Position numbers and translations under genes: made by a program. The notes beneath the pieces were generated by a model. It saw only the letters and a program-made list of their open reading frames with translations, searched no databases and had not been told where the DNA came from. From positions 3,524,501 to 3,588,500 of the forward strand of contig NZ_CP095046.1 in the NCBI RefSeq assembly GCF_022919215.1: a stretch of DNA of 64,000 nucleotides, in the 5' to 3' direction. Below are positions 29,375-39,305 of the stretch, piece after piece; the first letter of the stretch is position 1; each line of letters begins with the position of its first letter. The DNA comes from Hymenobacter cellulosilyticus (GTDB taxonomy: Bacteria; Bacteroidota; Bacteroidia; Cytophagales; Hymenobacteraceae).

Positions 29375-31008
29375 AATCAAGGGAAGAGGAATACCGGGAA
29401 ATTTTCATGGCCGAGGCGCTCGAGTACTACGACGCCATGAGCCGCCACATCAGTGAGCTGGAGAAAGATCCGGCCGACGAGAAGGCCCTGAATGAGCTGT
29501 TCCGGCTGATGCACAACCTCAAGGCCAACGCCCGGGCCATGGGGTTCAACGACATTGGCGAAGTGGCCCACCGGATGGAAACCATCTTCGGGCTGATTCG
29601 CAGCAAGGAGCGTACTTTCTCGGGTTCGCTGGTGCCCGTGCTCTTTACCGGGGTCGATACCATTGGTAACATGATTCGGGGGGTAGATCAGGATGAGCCG
29701 GTGGCCAACCCCGAGATGCTGCTTCACAACCTCGACTTGCTGGTGGAAGGGCAGGAGCCTATTCTGGAAGAGGACAGCGACAGGAATTCCGACGAGGATA
29801 CCTCTCGTAAGCTGGAGCTCTCAGATCTGGTCTACATTCAGATCAAGAAGCTGGACCACCTGCTCAATCTGGTAGGGGAACTGATTATTGACCGGGACCG
29901 AATTCTGACGTTGAGCCAGGAAATCGGCAATCCGGCGTTGCAAGCTGCTGCTTCTCATTTGTTCCGCATTGCCGACGACCTGCAGTACAGCGTAATGGAC
30001 GCGCGCCTGGTTAACGTAGGCTCGTTGTTCAACAAGTTTCCACGGGTTGTGCGCGACGTGGCTGTAGCGGAAAAGAAGGAAGTAGAGCTCATTATTAACG
30101 GGCAGGATATCCAGATTGACCGCAACATTCTGCAGATCATCACGGACGCTCTGTTGCACTTAGTGCGCAATGCCATTGGCCACGGGCTTGAAACGCCCGA
30201 GGAGCGGCGGCGGGCCGGTAAGCGCGAGCAAGGCAACCTGACCTTGTCGGCCCAGACGGAGCGGGACGACGTGCTGATTCAAGTAATCGACGACGGCAAG
30301 GGCATCGACGTGGAGCAGGTGCGCCGCAAGGCCGTGGAGCGGGGGCTGGTTTCAGCCGAAGTCTCCCGCTCCCTGGACGCCCATGCCGTGCGAGCGTTTC
30401 TCTTTGAGCCGGGTTTTTCCATGGCCAAGGAAGTAACCGATATCTCCGGTCGTGGCGTGGGACTAGACGTGGTAAAGCTGGCCATTGACTCGCTCGGTGG
30501 ACAGTTGCGTGTCGATTCCATCCTGGGTCAAGGCACCACGTTTACGTTGGTACTGCCCACGTCCATTGCCGTAAAAGGAGCCCTGCTATTTGAGCTCGAA
30601 GAGCGCAGCTACGCTATTCCGCTGATGCACACCGATTCTGTAGTGTCGCTGCAACCCAAGCAGTTGCACGTGGTAGGCGGTATTCTGATGGCGCGTTTGC
30701 TGGGGGAAAATATTCCCATCGTAGATTTGCGCAAGCTCCTCCATAGTAATGATGGCCCGTTGGTGCCGGCTGTAAAGTCAGAACTGGAAGGCCGGCAGGA
30801 CATCATTATTGTTAACTACAACAACCGTAAGCTTGGCTTAATCGTCGACCGTTTCCTGCGCCAGCAGGATATTGTCATCAAGCCAATGAGTAAACCACTG
30901 GACATGATTGACTTATTCGGCGGCGTGACGCTGCTGGGTAGCGGTCAGGTTTGTTTGGTAATTGACGTACCGGCGCTGACGCGACTTTTTCTAGCCAGGC
31001 GACCGTAA
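29371..31008 (+). CDS. cheA: Chemotaxis histidine kinase CheA (short form)
   Basis: A 545-residue kinase. The N-terminal Hpt domain has LFRLMHNLKANARAMGF, where the His is the phosphorylation site. A short linker follows with no recognisable P2 (CheY/CheB-docking) domain. The dimerisation segment is IQIKKLDHLLNLVGELIIDRDR. The HATPase domain has the N box HLVRNAIGHGLE, the G1 box IDDGKGID and the G2 box SGRGVGLDVV. A CheW-like P5 domain (GALLFELEERSYAIP...) ends the protein. Length is below the E. coli enzyme (about 650) mainly because P2 is missing. It overlaps cheB by four bases. Confidence 0.94.
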   Translation: MKSREEEYREIFMAEALEYYDAMSRHISELEKDPADEKALNELFRLMHNLKANARAMGFNDIGEVAHRMETIFGLIRSKERTFSGSLVPVLFTGVDTIGNMIRGVDQDEPVANPEMLLHNLDLLVEGQEPILEEDSDRNSDEDTSRKLELSDLVYIQIKKLDHLLNLVGELIIDRDRILTLSQEIGNPALQAAASHLFRIADDLQYSVMDARLVNVGSLFNKFPRVVRDVAVAEKKEVELIINGQDIQIDRNILQIITDALLHLVRNAIGHGLETPEERRRAGKREQGNLTLSAQTERDDVLIQVIDDGKGIDVEQVRRKAVERGLVSAEVSRSLDAHAVRAFLFEPGFSMAKEVTDISGRGVGLDVVKLAIDSLGGQLRVDSILGQGTTFTLVLPTSIAVKGALLFELEERSYAIPLMHTDSVVSLQPKQLHVVGGILMARLLGENIPIVDLRKLLHSNDGPLVPAVKSELEGRQDIIIVNYNNRKLGLIVDRFLRQQDIVIKPMSKPLDMIDLFGGVTLLGSGQVCLVIDVPALTRLFLARRP

Positions 31009-31068
31009 TCAACGTAATGCGAAATTCGGGTTTTTCGGTAACGGGAGCCCTTCAATTGAGACACTCCT

Positions 31069-31713
31069 ATGGATTTGCACATGACGGAACTAGAGCGTGA
31101 TATTATCCGCGAGATTCTGAATATTGGGTTGGCCCGCGCGGCTGATTCCTTTGCAGTAATCGCGCAGGAAAAAGTGCTGCTGGAAGTTCCGAATCTGGAC
31201 ATTATGCCCGGGAGCAATATCCTGGATAAAGTGCACGAGTTCGAGGGCACCCACGCCATCATTCAGTCCGATATTCGGGGCGAGTTCAACGGCACGACGC
31301 TGATGTTCTTTTCTGGCCAGCACGTGCAGCGCCTCTCGCGGGTGTGCCTACGCATGTCGGTAGCCGATTCGATTCAGATTGATGAGATGCAGGAGTCGCT
31401 GCTGCTGGAAATCAGCAACATCATCACCGGAGCGCTGGTGACTCAGCTGGCCAATATTCTCAAGGCCAAGATCTACGGAGCACCTCCCAAAGCTCCCAAA
31501 GGCAATATTGCCAGCTCCCTGACCAGCCTGATTGCCAGCCAGCCCAAGGTGCAGCCTCTGATTTTCTCGGTAATTACCCAGTTCTCCGACAAGGAAAACT
31601 CCGTGGAGCTGCCCCTGATGCTCTTCTTTGACCGCAACACGTTCGAGAAGATTCTGGATATTATCCGCACTTACGACTTTCTGGGTGGGCAGGAAAGCAA
31701 CCCGATGGGTTAG
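31069..31713 (+). CDS. cheC: CheC/CheX-family phosphatase
   Basis: A 214-residue protein with two copies of the CheC active-site helix pattern: EREIL-type DIIREILNIGLARAADS near the N-terminus and LLLEISNIITGALVTQL near residue 115. Each has the Glu and Asn (E..N) needed for CheY-P dephosphorylation. It therefore probably removes phosphate from the cluster's CheY, giving signal termination without CheZ. In B. subtilis CheC works with CheD; I see no cheD here. The start at 31069 is the first ATG; an ATG four codons later is also possible. Confidence 0.85.
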   Translation: MDLHMTELERDIIREILNIGLARAADSFAVIAQEKVLLEVPNLDIMPGSNILDKVHEFEGTHAIIQSDIRGEFNGTTLMFFSGQHVQRLSRVCLRMSVADSIQIDEMQESLLLEISNIITGALVTQLANILKAKIYGAPPKAPKGNIASSLTSLIASQPKVQPLIFSVITQFSDKENSVELPLMLFFDRNTFEKILDIIRTYDFLGGQESNPMG

Positions 31714-31754
31714 TTTCCCCTGCTTTACCGGTAGCTGTCCTATCCGACGCGTGC

Positions 31755-31762
31755 TATGTTTG
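31755..31762 (+). promoter_or_regulatory. -7 element of the ureohydrolase gene
   Basis: TATGTTTG fits TAnnTTTG, about 97 bases before the chosen ATG. Confidence 0.4.
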
Positions 31763-31858
31763 CCCTTGCGGTAGGCTGGCCAGCATCAGGTAGGACAGCT
31801 TCGTTTCATGCCAACTCACGGCCCGAACCTTTCACGATTTTATACCTTCCTTTTACTT

Positions 31859-32953
31859 ATGTCTCAGTCAGCTGCTTCCAGTCTGGAAAAAAAACTAGCC
31901 TCCTTCGACCCCAATGCTCTGGGCGACAGTGCCGGCGGCCTTTATGGTCTGCCTTTCACCGTGGAGGAAGCGCAGGTAGTTGTGGTGCCCGTTCCCTGGG
32001 AAGTAACCGTTTCGTACCGGGGTGGTACGGCGCAGGGCCCGGAGGCCATTCGCGAAGCTTCTTTGCAGGTTGACCTCTACGAGCCCGATATTCCAGAAGC
32101 TTGGCGCATGGGCCTGGCAATGGAGGAAGAAGATGAAAAAGTAGCCGAGGAAAGCCGCAACCTGCGTACCCTGGCTGCCGACTACATTGGCTGGCTCGAA
32201 GCCGGACAGCCTGCCGACAAAGCCCAGAGCTTTGCTACGGTGCCGGCCCAGGTAACTGAGCGGGGCAAGGCGCTGCTGGACTACCTCAAGCAGAAAACCG
32301 GGGCCTACCTCGACGCGGGCAAGGGCGTGGTGCTGCTGGGCGGTGACCACAGCACGCCCCTGGGCTACATGCACGCCCTGGCCGAGCGGCACCAGGAGTT
32401 TGGCATTCTGCAAATTGATGCCCACTGCGACCTGCGACCGGCGTACGAGGGGTTTCAGTACTCGCATGCCTCCATCATGTACAATGCCCTGCAGCTGCCC
32501 CAGGTGAAGAAACTGGTGCAAGTCGGCATCCGCGACTTGTGTCAGCAGGAAGCCGAGCTAGTCGAGCATTCGGGCGGACGCGTGGTGATGTTCCACAACC
32601 GGTTTTTGTCGAACGAGAAGTTTGCCAAGAAATCCTGGAAGAAAGTGTGCGGCAAAATCATTGCCCAACTGCCGCCCAAGGTATACCTGAGCTTCGACAT
32701 TGATGGTCTGGACCCCAAGCTCTGCCCCGGTACCGGTACCCCCGTACCCGGCGGCCTGGAGTTTGAGGAAGCCCTGTACCTGATTCGGGCTATTGTGGAA
32801 TCGGGCCGGGAAATCATCGGCTGCGACCTGAACGAAGTAGCGCCCGGCGACACGGAGTGGAATGCCATTGTGGGTGCCCGACTGCTGTTTCAGATGGCGC
32901 ACTGGATGGGCGTTTCCCAGGGCCGCATCAAAGCCAAGATTTCGGAGAAATAA
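31859..32953 (+). CDS. Ureohydrolase (agmatinase/formimidoylglutamase family)
   Basis: A 364-residue arginase-fold enzyme with the binuclear manganese motifs GGDHSTP, IDAHCDLR and SFDIDGLDPKLCPGTGTPVPGG. It hydrolyses a guanidino or formimino compound. Bacteroidota proteins of this type are usually called agmatinase-family or formimidoylglutamase (HutG); no hut or polyamine genes are adjacent, so I do not choose. An insertion around residues 75-145 is acidic and helical (EEEDEKVAEESRNL). The start is set at MSQSAASSLEKK (31859); the ORF from 31808 would add 17 residues with no family match. Confidence 0.88.
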   Translation: MSQSAASSLEKKLASFDPNALGDSAGGLYGLPFTVEEAQVVVVPVPWEVTVSYRGGTAQGPEAIREASLQVDLYEPDIPEAWRMGLAMEEEDEKVAEESRNLRTLAADYIGWLEAGQPADKAQSFATVPAQVTERGKALLDYLKQKTGAYLDAGKGVVLLGGDHSTPLGYMHALAERHQEFGILQIDAHCDLRPAYEGFQYSHASIMYNALQLPQVKKLVQVGIRDLCQQEAELVEHSGGRVVMFHNRFLSNEKFAKKSWKKVCGKIIAQLPPKVYLSFDIDGLDPKLCPGTGTPVPGGLEFEEALYLIRAIVESGREIIGCDLNEVAPGDTEWNAIVGARLLFQMAHWMGVSQGRIKAKISEK

Positions 32954-33048
32954 GCCGGTGCCAACGGAGTGTCCATTTTTTCGTAAGGTTGTGGGTTCCT
33001 AGACGAGCTTCTTGCTCTTTCTTTCTCATCCCCAACCACACGTTACTT

Positions 33049-33384
33049 ATGGGTTTTCTTCTCAAACTGCTGCTGAGCGCCATTATTACCTACGTTCTGG
33101 CCCGCTTCCTGCCCGGGGCGCACCTGGGTGGGTTCACCGACGCCATTCTGCTGGTAATCGTACTGGCCATTCTGAATGCGGTGCTCAAGCCTATTTTGAA
33201 GATTCTGGGCTTCCCGATTACCGTCCTGACCCTGGGTCTGTTTCTGCTGGTAATAAATGCGGTAATCGTATTGCTGGCCGATTGGCTGCTGGCTGGCTTC
33301 AAGCTGGATGGGTTTATTTCGGCGCTGATCTTCAGCATTGCCCTGTCGTTGGTGACGTCCGTAGTGGATATGGTGGTCGACTAA
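33049..33384 (+). CDS. Phage holin family membrane protein (PF04020 type)
   Basis: A 111-residue protein with four hydrophobic helices. The family-typical pattern is NAVLKPILKILGFPITVLTLGLF followed by a polar turn and GFKLDGFISALIFSI. Despite the family name these are widespread chromosomal membrane proteins of unknown function; nothing phage-like surrounds it. A strong terminator follows at 33409. Confidence 0.85.
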   Translation: MGFLLKLLLSAIITYVLARFLPGAHLGGFTDAILLVIVLAILNAVLKPILKILGFPITVLTLGLFLLVINAVIVLLADWLLAGFKLDGFISALIFSIALSLVTSVVDMVVD

Positions 33385-33408
33385 AATCAGCCAATTGGCA
33401 ATAGGTAC

Positions 33409-33443
33409 AAAAAAGCCTTCTAAGCAATTAGAAGGCTTTTTTG
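33409..33443 (+). terminator. Terminator after the holin-family gene
   Basis: AAAAAAGCCTTCTAA paired with TTAGAAGGCTTTTTT around a short loop. It faces the convergent DUF4349 gene and could serve both. Confidence 0.9.
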
Positions 33444-33538
33444 TGTGTCTGAGTTTAGTTACGCCACAAGGCGCGTGGTAAGAACACCCGGGCTCTTCGT
33501 GTTTATTGATGAAAAGGTGGCTAATTGTGGATAGTAGC

Positions 33539-34448
33539 TCACGCCGAGGCCTCTGCCGCAGCCCGGCGCCGGCGCCACACCCGGATACTCCAGACAACGA
33601 CCAGAACCAGAATCCACAACGGCCAGGTGGTAACTAGACCTAGCAACAGATTAGTGCACAGCTCCCAGCCGCTGTAGAAAGCCTGCACCAGGCGGCTGCC
33701 GAAGGACAGAACTGGCGCATCCGGTGTTTTAAGCGTGATTACCTGGAAGTAGGAGAGATTGATAGTTGAATAGGAAACCTGGTCGTTCAGGGTTTTGAGC
33801 TTGCTTTCCGTGGCTTCAATGTCGGCGCGTACTTCCCCGATTTTGCCTTCTATTTCCAGCATCTCCGAGACCTTTTTGGCCTGTTTGAGCAGAGCAATGT
33901 AGCGCTGCTCCAGGGCCCGTTTGGTCGCCAGGCGGGCCGAAACATCGGCGTGCTCGGCCGTCACGTCGTCGGTGCCCAGCGTCTTCGACTCCAGGGTACC
34001 CAGGCCGTTCAGGCGGCTAAGCATGGCCGAAAAGCGGGAGGGCAGTACCCGAATCGTCATCTGATGTTCCCATTGCCCGTCTTCGCGCCGCTCGGAAGCG
34101 TCCGAAACGTAGGCCCCAAAGGCGCGGGTCAGGCTGTCCATGCGGGTGTTGGCCCGGGCCAGGTCATCGACTTTAACGCGCACGTTGGCGTGGTAAATAA
34201 TCTTGCGCGTGGTGCCCGGCGCGGCCGTCACCCGAATAGGCTCATTGGCTTCGGGCGAGTCGGGTTGGTTGTTGCCACGCACTTCACTTTGTTCCCCTGC
34301 GCAGCTTCAGAAGTTACTACGGGGGAGCCTCCATTAGCTCATTCACTACCAGCTGTTTGTCATCTGCTTGCGTCGGCGCTGACGTATTAGAGCTGCAGGC
34401 CGTCGTGAAGAGCAGCAAAACGAGTAATTTCCAGGTGTAGGTACGCAT
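33539..34448 (-). CDS. DUF4349 lipoprotein (two apparent frameshifts)
   Basis: With one base added to each of two runs (GGGGG at 34321-34325 and CCCC at 34294-34297, plus-strand view), the reverse strand reads as one protein of about 303 residues. It begins MRTYTWKLLVLLLFTTACSS, a lipoprotein signal with the lipobox TTAC, followed by an unstructured linker. The DUF4349 domain then runs from RKIIYHANVRVKVDDLARA through a coiled-coil hairpin (ALEQRYIALLKQAKKVSEMLEIEGKIGEVRADIEA) to a C-terminal membrane helix (TWPLWILVLVVVWSI) and an Arg-rich tail. The family is exported and anchored; its function is unknown. Without correction the main frame would begin at a GTG at 34282 and lack the lipobox. 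Confidence 0.8.
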
Positions 34449-34544
34449 GGGGCAAGAGGTGTTAAGAAAGTGAGCAGATCCAACATCCTCCGGCCTTCAG
34501 GTTCCCTTGCGTAACGCCTACTATATCGGCGGTAGTATATGCAC

Positions 34545-34579
34545 AAAAAAGCCCGGCTTTGTACAAGGCCGGGCTTTTT
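34545..34579 (-). terminator. Terminator after murA
   Basis: AAAAAAGCCCGGC paired with GCCGGGCTTTTT, about 23 bases beyond the murA stop codon. Confidence 0.9.
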
Positions 34580-34601
34580 CTGAAAATCAACTCAACCGAG
34601 C

Positions 34602-35906
34602 CTACAGACGACGAATTTGCGCACCCAGAGCGTTCAGACGCTTGTCGATGAACTGGTAGCCGCGGTCAATCTGCTCCACGTTGTCGATGACGCTACGGCC
34701 GTCAGCGGAAAGTGCGGCAATGAGTAAGGCCACGCCGGCGCGGATGTCGGGCGAGGTCATGCTGATGCCGCGCAGGGCGTTGCGCTTATCCAGGCCGATG
34801 ACGATGGCGCGGTGCGGGTCGCAGAGGGTAATCTGGGCGCCCATGTCAATGAGCTTGTCGACGAAGAACAGGCGCGACTCAAACATCTTCTGGTGAATCA
34901 GCACGGTGCCTTTGGCCTGGATAGCCACCACCAGCACGATGCTGAGCAAGTCGGGCGTGAGGCCGGGCCAGGTGTGGTCCGATACGGTCAGGATGCTGCC
35001 ATCGAGGTAGGTAGCAATTTCGTAGTGGTCCTGGGCCGGCACGTAGATATCGTCGCCGCGTACTTCGAGCTGAATACCCAGCTTGCGGAACGTGTCGGGA
35101 ATAATGCCCAGCTCTGGTACCTGGCAGTCTTTGATGGTGATTTCGGAGCCTGTCATGGCGGCCAAGCCGATGAAGGAGCCTATTTCAATCATATCGGGCA
35201 GCATGCGGTGCTCGGTGCCGCCCAGGCTTTCCACGCCTTCAATGGTGAGCAGGTTGGAGCCGATGCCGTTGATTTTGGCACCCATGCGCACCAGCATTTT
35301 GCAGAGCTGCTGCAAGTACGGCTCACAAGCTGCGTTGTAAATGGTAGTGGTACCCTGAGCTAAGACGGCGGCCATGACAATGTTGGCCGTGCCCGTTACC
35401 GAGGCTTCGTCGAGCAGCATGTAGGTGCCGCGCAGACCGTTTTCAGCCTTGATACGGTAGAAATCGGTGCCTTCCAGCGTGAGCTTGCCGCCCAGCTTCT
35501 CCAGACCCAGGAAGTGGGTATCCATCGGCCGCCGACCGATTTTGTCGCCGCCGGGCTTGGGCAGCTGGCACTTGCCGAAGCGGGCCAGCATGGGGCCCAG
35601 AATCATGACCGAGCCGCGCAAAGCCCGGCCCTGGGCCACGAACTGCTCCGAGTCCAGATAATCCAGATTTACCGCATCGGCCTGGAACCGGTAGGTGTCG
35701 GTGGCGAGCTTCCCAACCTTGACGCCCATGTCGCGCAGCAGCTCGATGAGCTTGTTCACGTCGCGGATGTCGGGAATGTTGCTGATGGTGACGGGCTCGG
35801 AGGTGAGCAACACCGCACACAGGATTTGGAGGGCTTCGTTTTTAGCGCCCTGAGGCACGATTTCACCCTTCAGCGGATGGCCGCCGATTACTTCAAATGA
35901 AGCCAT
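34602..35906 (-). CDS. murA: UDP-N-acetylglucosamine 1-carboxyvinyltransferase, Asp-type active site
   Basis: A 434-residue EPSP-synthase-fold enzyme catalysing the first committed step of peptidoglycan synthesis (enolpyruvyl transfer from PEP). It has the N-terminal GAKNEALQILCA with the conserved Lys, the loop KPGGDKIGRRPMDTHFLGLEKLGG, and the C-terminal TSPDIRAGVALLIAAL. In the catalytic loop the usual Cys (Cys115 in E. coli, GGC.IG.RP.D) is Asp at residue 121 (codon 35544-35546). Asp at this position is known from M. tuberculosis, Chlamydia and others and makes MurA insensitive to fosfomycin. It is monocistronic with its own terminator. Confidence 0.95.
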   Translation of the reverse strand: MASFEVIGGHPLKGEIVPQGAKNEALQILCAVLLTSEPVTISNIPDIRDVNKLIELLRDMGVKVGKLATDTYRFQADAVNLDYLDSEQFVAQGRALRGSVMILGPMLARFGKCQLPKPGGDKIGRRPMDTHFLGLEKLGGKLTLEGTDFYRIKAENGLRGTYMLLDEASVTGTANIVMAAVLAQGTTTIYNAACEPYLQQLCKMLVRMGAKINGIGSNLLTIEGVESLGGTEHRMLPDMIEIGSFIGLAAMTGSEITIKDCQVPELGIIPDTFRKLGIQLEVRGDDIYVPAQDHYEIATYLDGSILTVSDHTWPGLTPDLLSIVLVVAIQAKGTVLIHQKMFESRLFFVDKLIDMGAQITLCDPHRAIVIGLDKRNALRGISMTSPDIRAGVALLIAALSADGRSVIDNVEQIDRGYQFIDKRLNALGAQIRRL

Positions 35907-36032
35907 GAGAATGGTAGCTAGAGCTAAGCGCTGTTAGCTGTTGGCAGTGGTAGATAAAAGAAAAGCAGGGGAACGAGCCGCCCCTGCTACTAGCCAACCG
36001 CTCAAAGAGCCAGCGGCTAACGGCAAATATAG

Positions 36033-36777
36033 TTACTGGGGCGGCTGTTGAGGTTCCTGGCGGCCTTTTTTGCCACCCCGGCGTTGCTTGTCACGCCGGT
36101 TATTATTGCCCCGCGGCGGCCTTCCCGCTCACCTCTCTCGCCACGCTCCCCGCGCTCCGCCCGCTCGGCGCGGGGCTGGGGCACGATAAAAGGGGCCGGG
36201 CGGCCACCCGCTGCCGGAGCAGCAGCAAAGTCGAACAGATTGTTGGCGTCTACCTGGGCGGGGTCTAGCTCCAGCTTGCCGCCCGACAGCTCCTTGAGGT
36301 GCTTAAGGATGGTTACATCCTTCGCGTTTTCCTTGCTGTAGGAGCGGTACAAGAACTTCATGGTGCGGCCGATGGTGATGGTAGCCTGCTCCCGCTCGGC
36401 AGCATCTTCCAGGGCCAGAGCCTGCTCAATCATCACCTCCACGCTGCGGCCGTAGGCCTTGAGCTTGGGCGACTTGATGGGGTAGGCCACACGGGCCGGC
36501 TGCTTGGCCAGGATATCCAGGGCGTGCAGGGGAAAGGACTGTCCACGTCCAACTCGCCGTCGGTCATTTCGAACACGTGGTTCCAGACTTTGGCCTGGGC
36601 GTCGGGCTGCTCGCGCAGGGCGGGATTGAGGCGGAAGATGAGCTGCACGATCTGCTGGGCCCGCTTGGTGCGCTCCTCCCGATCTTCAATCGTGCGCAGC
36701 TGCTGAATCAGTTCGTAGGTGCTCTGCCCGTATTCGCGCAGCAGCAGCTCATGTTTAAAAGGCGAAGGTAATGCCAT
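36033..36777 (-). CDS. DUF4290 protein (two apparent frameshifts)
   Basis: A conserved Bacteroidota protein of unknown function. The frame opening at 36777 (MALPSPFKHELLLREYGQST) breaks in GGGG at 36529-36532. With one base added it continues through FPLHALDILAKQPARVAYPIKSPKLKAYGRSVEVMIEQAL and the rest of the helical DUF4290 core. A second break in CCCC at 36109-36112 separates this from the C-terminal tail; with one base added the tail reads GGNNNRRDKQRRGGKKGRQE and stops at 36033. The corrected protein has about 248 residues. A basic RGER/RGG-like, disordered C-terminus is typical of the family in this lineage. Without correction the tail would be an implausible hydrophobic sequence. Confidence 0.8.
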
Positions 36778-36914
36778 TGGAAAAAGGCGTAGCCGCTTTG
36801 AAAAGCAGCTGGTTAAGTCAGGAAGTAGGAGAGTGGGCTACACTCAGGCCGCTGATGTACAACGAGTAGCAAACCAGCAAACGGCCGTAAGCTGGTCAAG
36901 TTACGAGGTTACGG

Positions 36915-39160
36915 CTAGCTCAGCACCCGCAATTTCGCAAAACTCAGCAATAACGTCTTCTCACCGACCTCTTCGAACTCGATAATGGCCTTCGTGGAGC
37001 CTTGCTGGGCTTCGAGCTTGGTAACCTTACCGAAGCCAAACTTAGGGTGTTCCACGCGCTGCCCGGTTTGCAGGTTGCTCGTGTCGGAGGGCTGAAAATC
37101 AGCCGGTGGGGTGTAGCCCTTGGCCACCGTCTTACGCGGGGCGGGGGAATAAGGTTCGAGCGGCGCTCCACCACGTGGCCAAACGGCGACTCGCCGGGAC
37201 CCGCGGAGGAGAACTTGAAGTCAACGAACTGGGGGTCAATTTCGTCGAGGAAGCGGCTTTTCTCGCAGCTGCGCAGGTTGCCCCACTGGTAGCGGGAGGT
37301 GGCGTAGCTCAGCGTAAGCTTCTTCTCGGCCCGGGTGATGGCCACGTAGAACAGGCGGCGCTCCTCCTCCAAATCAGCCCGGGAGGTTATCATCATCTGC
37401 GAGGGAAACAGGTTTTCCTCCATGCCCACGATGTAGACATTGCGGAACTCCAGACCCTTAGCCGAGTGAATGGTCATCATCGTTACGGCCTCGCCTTCGT
37501 CCTTGGCGTCCTTGGTGTCGGCGTCCGTCACGAGGGCAATGTCCTGCAGGAAGGAAGCCAACGACTTGTCTTCGCGCTCGGGGTCCTCGGTGTAGGCTTT
37601 CACCCCGTTGAGCAGTTCCTGGATGTTCTCGTAGCGGCTCAGGCCCTCAATGCTCTTGTCGGCGTAGAGCTCCTCAATCATGCCCGAGTTCTTGGCAATG
37701 AATTTGGCCGCCTCGAAGGCGTCTTCCTTGCCGGCCAGCACCGCGTAGCTTTTGATCTGCTCGGCGAAGGTTTCAATCGGGTTGGCAATGCGGGCCGTCA
37801 GGAAGGAATTGGCGTTGCTGACCACTTCCCACAGGGAGTGGTTGCTGGCCTCAGCCGTGTTGATCAGCTTGCTGATGGTCGTGTCGCCGATGCCGCGCTT
37901 GGGGTAGTTGATGACCCGCCGCAGGGCCTGCTCGTCGTTGTGGTTTACCGTCAGGCGCAGGTAGGCCACCAAGTCCTTGATTTCCTTGCGCTGGTAGAAG
38001 GAGAGGCCGCCGACAATCTTGTACTTGATGTTGAGCTTGCGCAGGGCTTCTTCCATGGCCCGGCTTTGGGCGTTGGTGCGGTACAGGATGGCGAAGTCAT
38101 CATACGACAGATGCTGGTTCATCTTGTCCTCGTAGATGCTGTTGGCTACCAGCTTGCCTTCCTCGTTGTCGGAGGCGGCTTTGATGACCTCAATCAGGGT
38201 GCCTTCCTCGTTTTCCGAGAAGACGTCCTTGCGCAGCTGGGCCTTGTTGTTCTTGATGACCGAGTTAGCGGCCTTCACGATGTTCTTGGTGGAGCGGTAG
38301 TTCTGCTCCAGCTTAAACACCTGCAATTCGGGGTAGTCCTTCTCGAAGTTGAGAATGTTGGTAATGTCGGCCCCGCGGAAAGCGTAGATACTCTGGGCAT
38401 CGTCGCCCACGACGCAGATATTGCGCTCCTTGGCCGAGAGCTTGCGCGTTATCAGGTACTGGGAGTAGTTCGTGTCCTGATACTCGTCGACCATCACGTA
38501 CTTGAAGATGTTCTGGTATTTGTTCAGCACGTCGGGGTGGTCTTTGAAGAGCACGTTCGTGTTGAAGAGCAGATCATCAAAGTCCATGGCGCCGGCCTTG
38601 AAGCAGCGGGCGTGGTACTGCTGGTAGATAGCCCCGATTTTGGGGCGCAGGGCCGCGTCGTCGTCCTGGCGGATGACCGGGTCCTGCAGGTACTGCTGCA
38701 CCGAAATCAGCTTGTTTTTAGCCGCCGAAATCCGGCCCAGCACCATGCTCGGCTTGTAGAGCTTATCGTCCAGGTCCATTTCCTTAACGATCTGGGTGAT
38801 GAGCGTCTTGGAGTCCTGGGTGTCGTAGATGGTAAAGTGGCGGGGGAAGCCGATTTTATCGGCCTCGGAGCGCAGGATTTTGGCAAACACCGAGTGGAAG
38901 GTGCCCATCCACACGTTCTTGGCATCGGGGCCCACTACCTTTTCGATACGGGCGCGCATTTCCTTGGCGGCCTTGTTGGTAAAGGTCAGGGCCAGAATGT
39001 TGAACGGGTCGACGCCCTGCTCGAGCAGGTTAGCAATGCGGTAGGTCAGCACCCGGGTTTTGCCCGAGCCGGCACCGGCGATAATCATGCAGGGGCCGTC
39101 GATTTGCAGGACCGCGGCGGCCTGGGAGGGGTTCAGGAGTTTGTTGTAATCTAATGCCAT
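36915..39160 (-). CDS. pcrA: UvrD/PcrA-type DNA helicase (apparent frameshift)
   Basis: A superfamily 1A 3'-5' helicase used in repair and replication. It has the Q motif LNPSQAAAV, Walker A GAGSGKT, LTFTNKAAKEM, GTFHSVFAKILR, Walker B DEYQDTN, GDDAQSIYAFRGA, EQNYRST, TIHSAKGLEF and the motif VI region FYVAITRAEKKL. Near the end the frame is lost in the G-rich run at 37138-37147; adding one base joins it to the frame ending at 36915. This restores the C-terminal PcrA/UvrD Tudor-like domain (RVEHPKFGFGKVTKLEAQQ). The corrected length is about 748 residues, normal for the family. UvrD versus PcrA naming is a convention here. Confidence 0.92.
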
Positions 39161-39192
39161 TCGTCAAGTAAATCAGCGCCTCGGCTAAGGGG

Positions 39193-39200
39193 CAAAGGTA
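39193..39200 (-). promoter_or_regulatory. -7 element of the helicase gene
   Basis: TACCTTTG on the reverse strand, 33 bases before the helicase ATG. It is divergent from the DUF3109 promoter about 50 bases away. Confidence 0.45.
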
Positions 39201-39249
39201 GGGCTTTGCCTGCGGAGTTGCAGCCTTCGAACTAGAGTTTCAGTTCGGG

Positions 39250-39283
39250 TTTGAACTGCTTCTCAACGCCGGGTGTATCTTTG
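39250..39283 (+). promoter_or_regulatory. Promoter of the DUF3109 gene
   Basis: TTTG at 39250-39253, 22 bases, TATCTTTG at 39276-39283, giving a short leader before the ATG at 39306. The -7 element lies inside the longer ORF that starts at 39273, which argues for the later start. Confidence 0.6.
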
Positions 39284-39305
39284 CAGTTCGCTTCTTTGCA
39301 ATTCC

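Noticed and set aside
37106..39154. A 682-codon open frame antisense to the helicase gene
   Set aside because: Same composition artefact; the opposite strand carries every UvrD/PcrA helicase motif in order.
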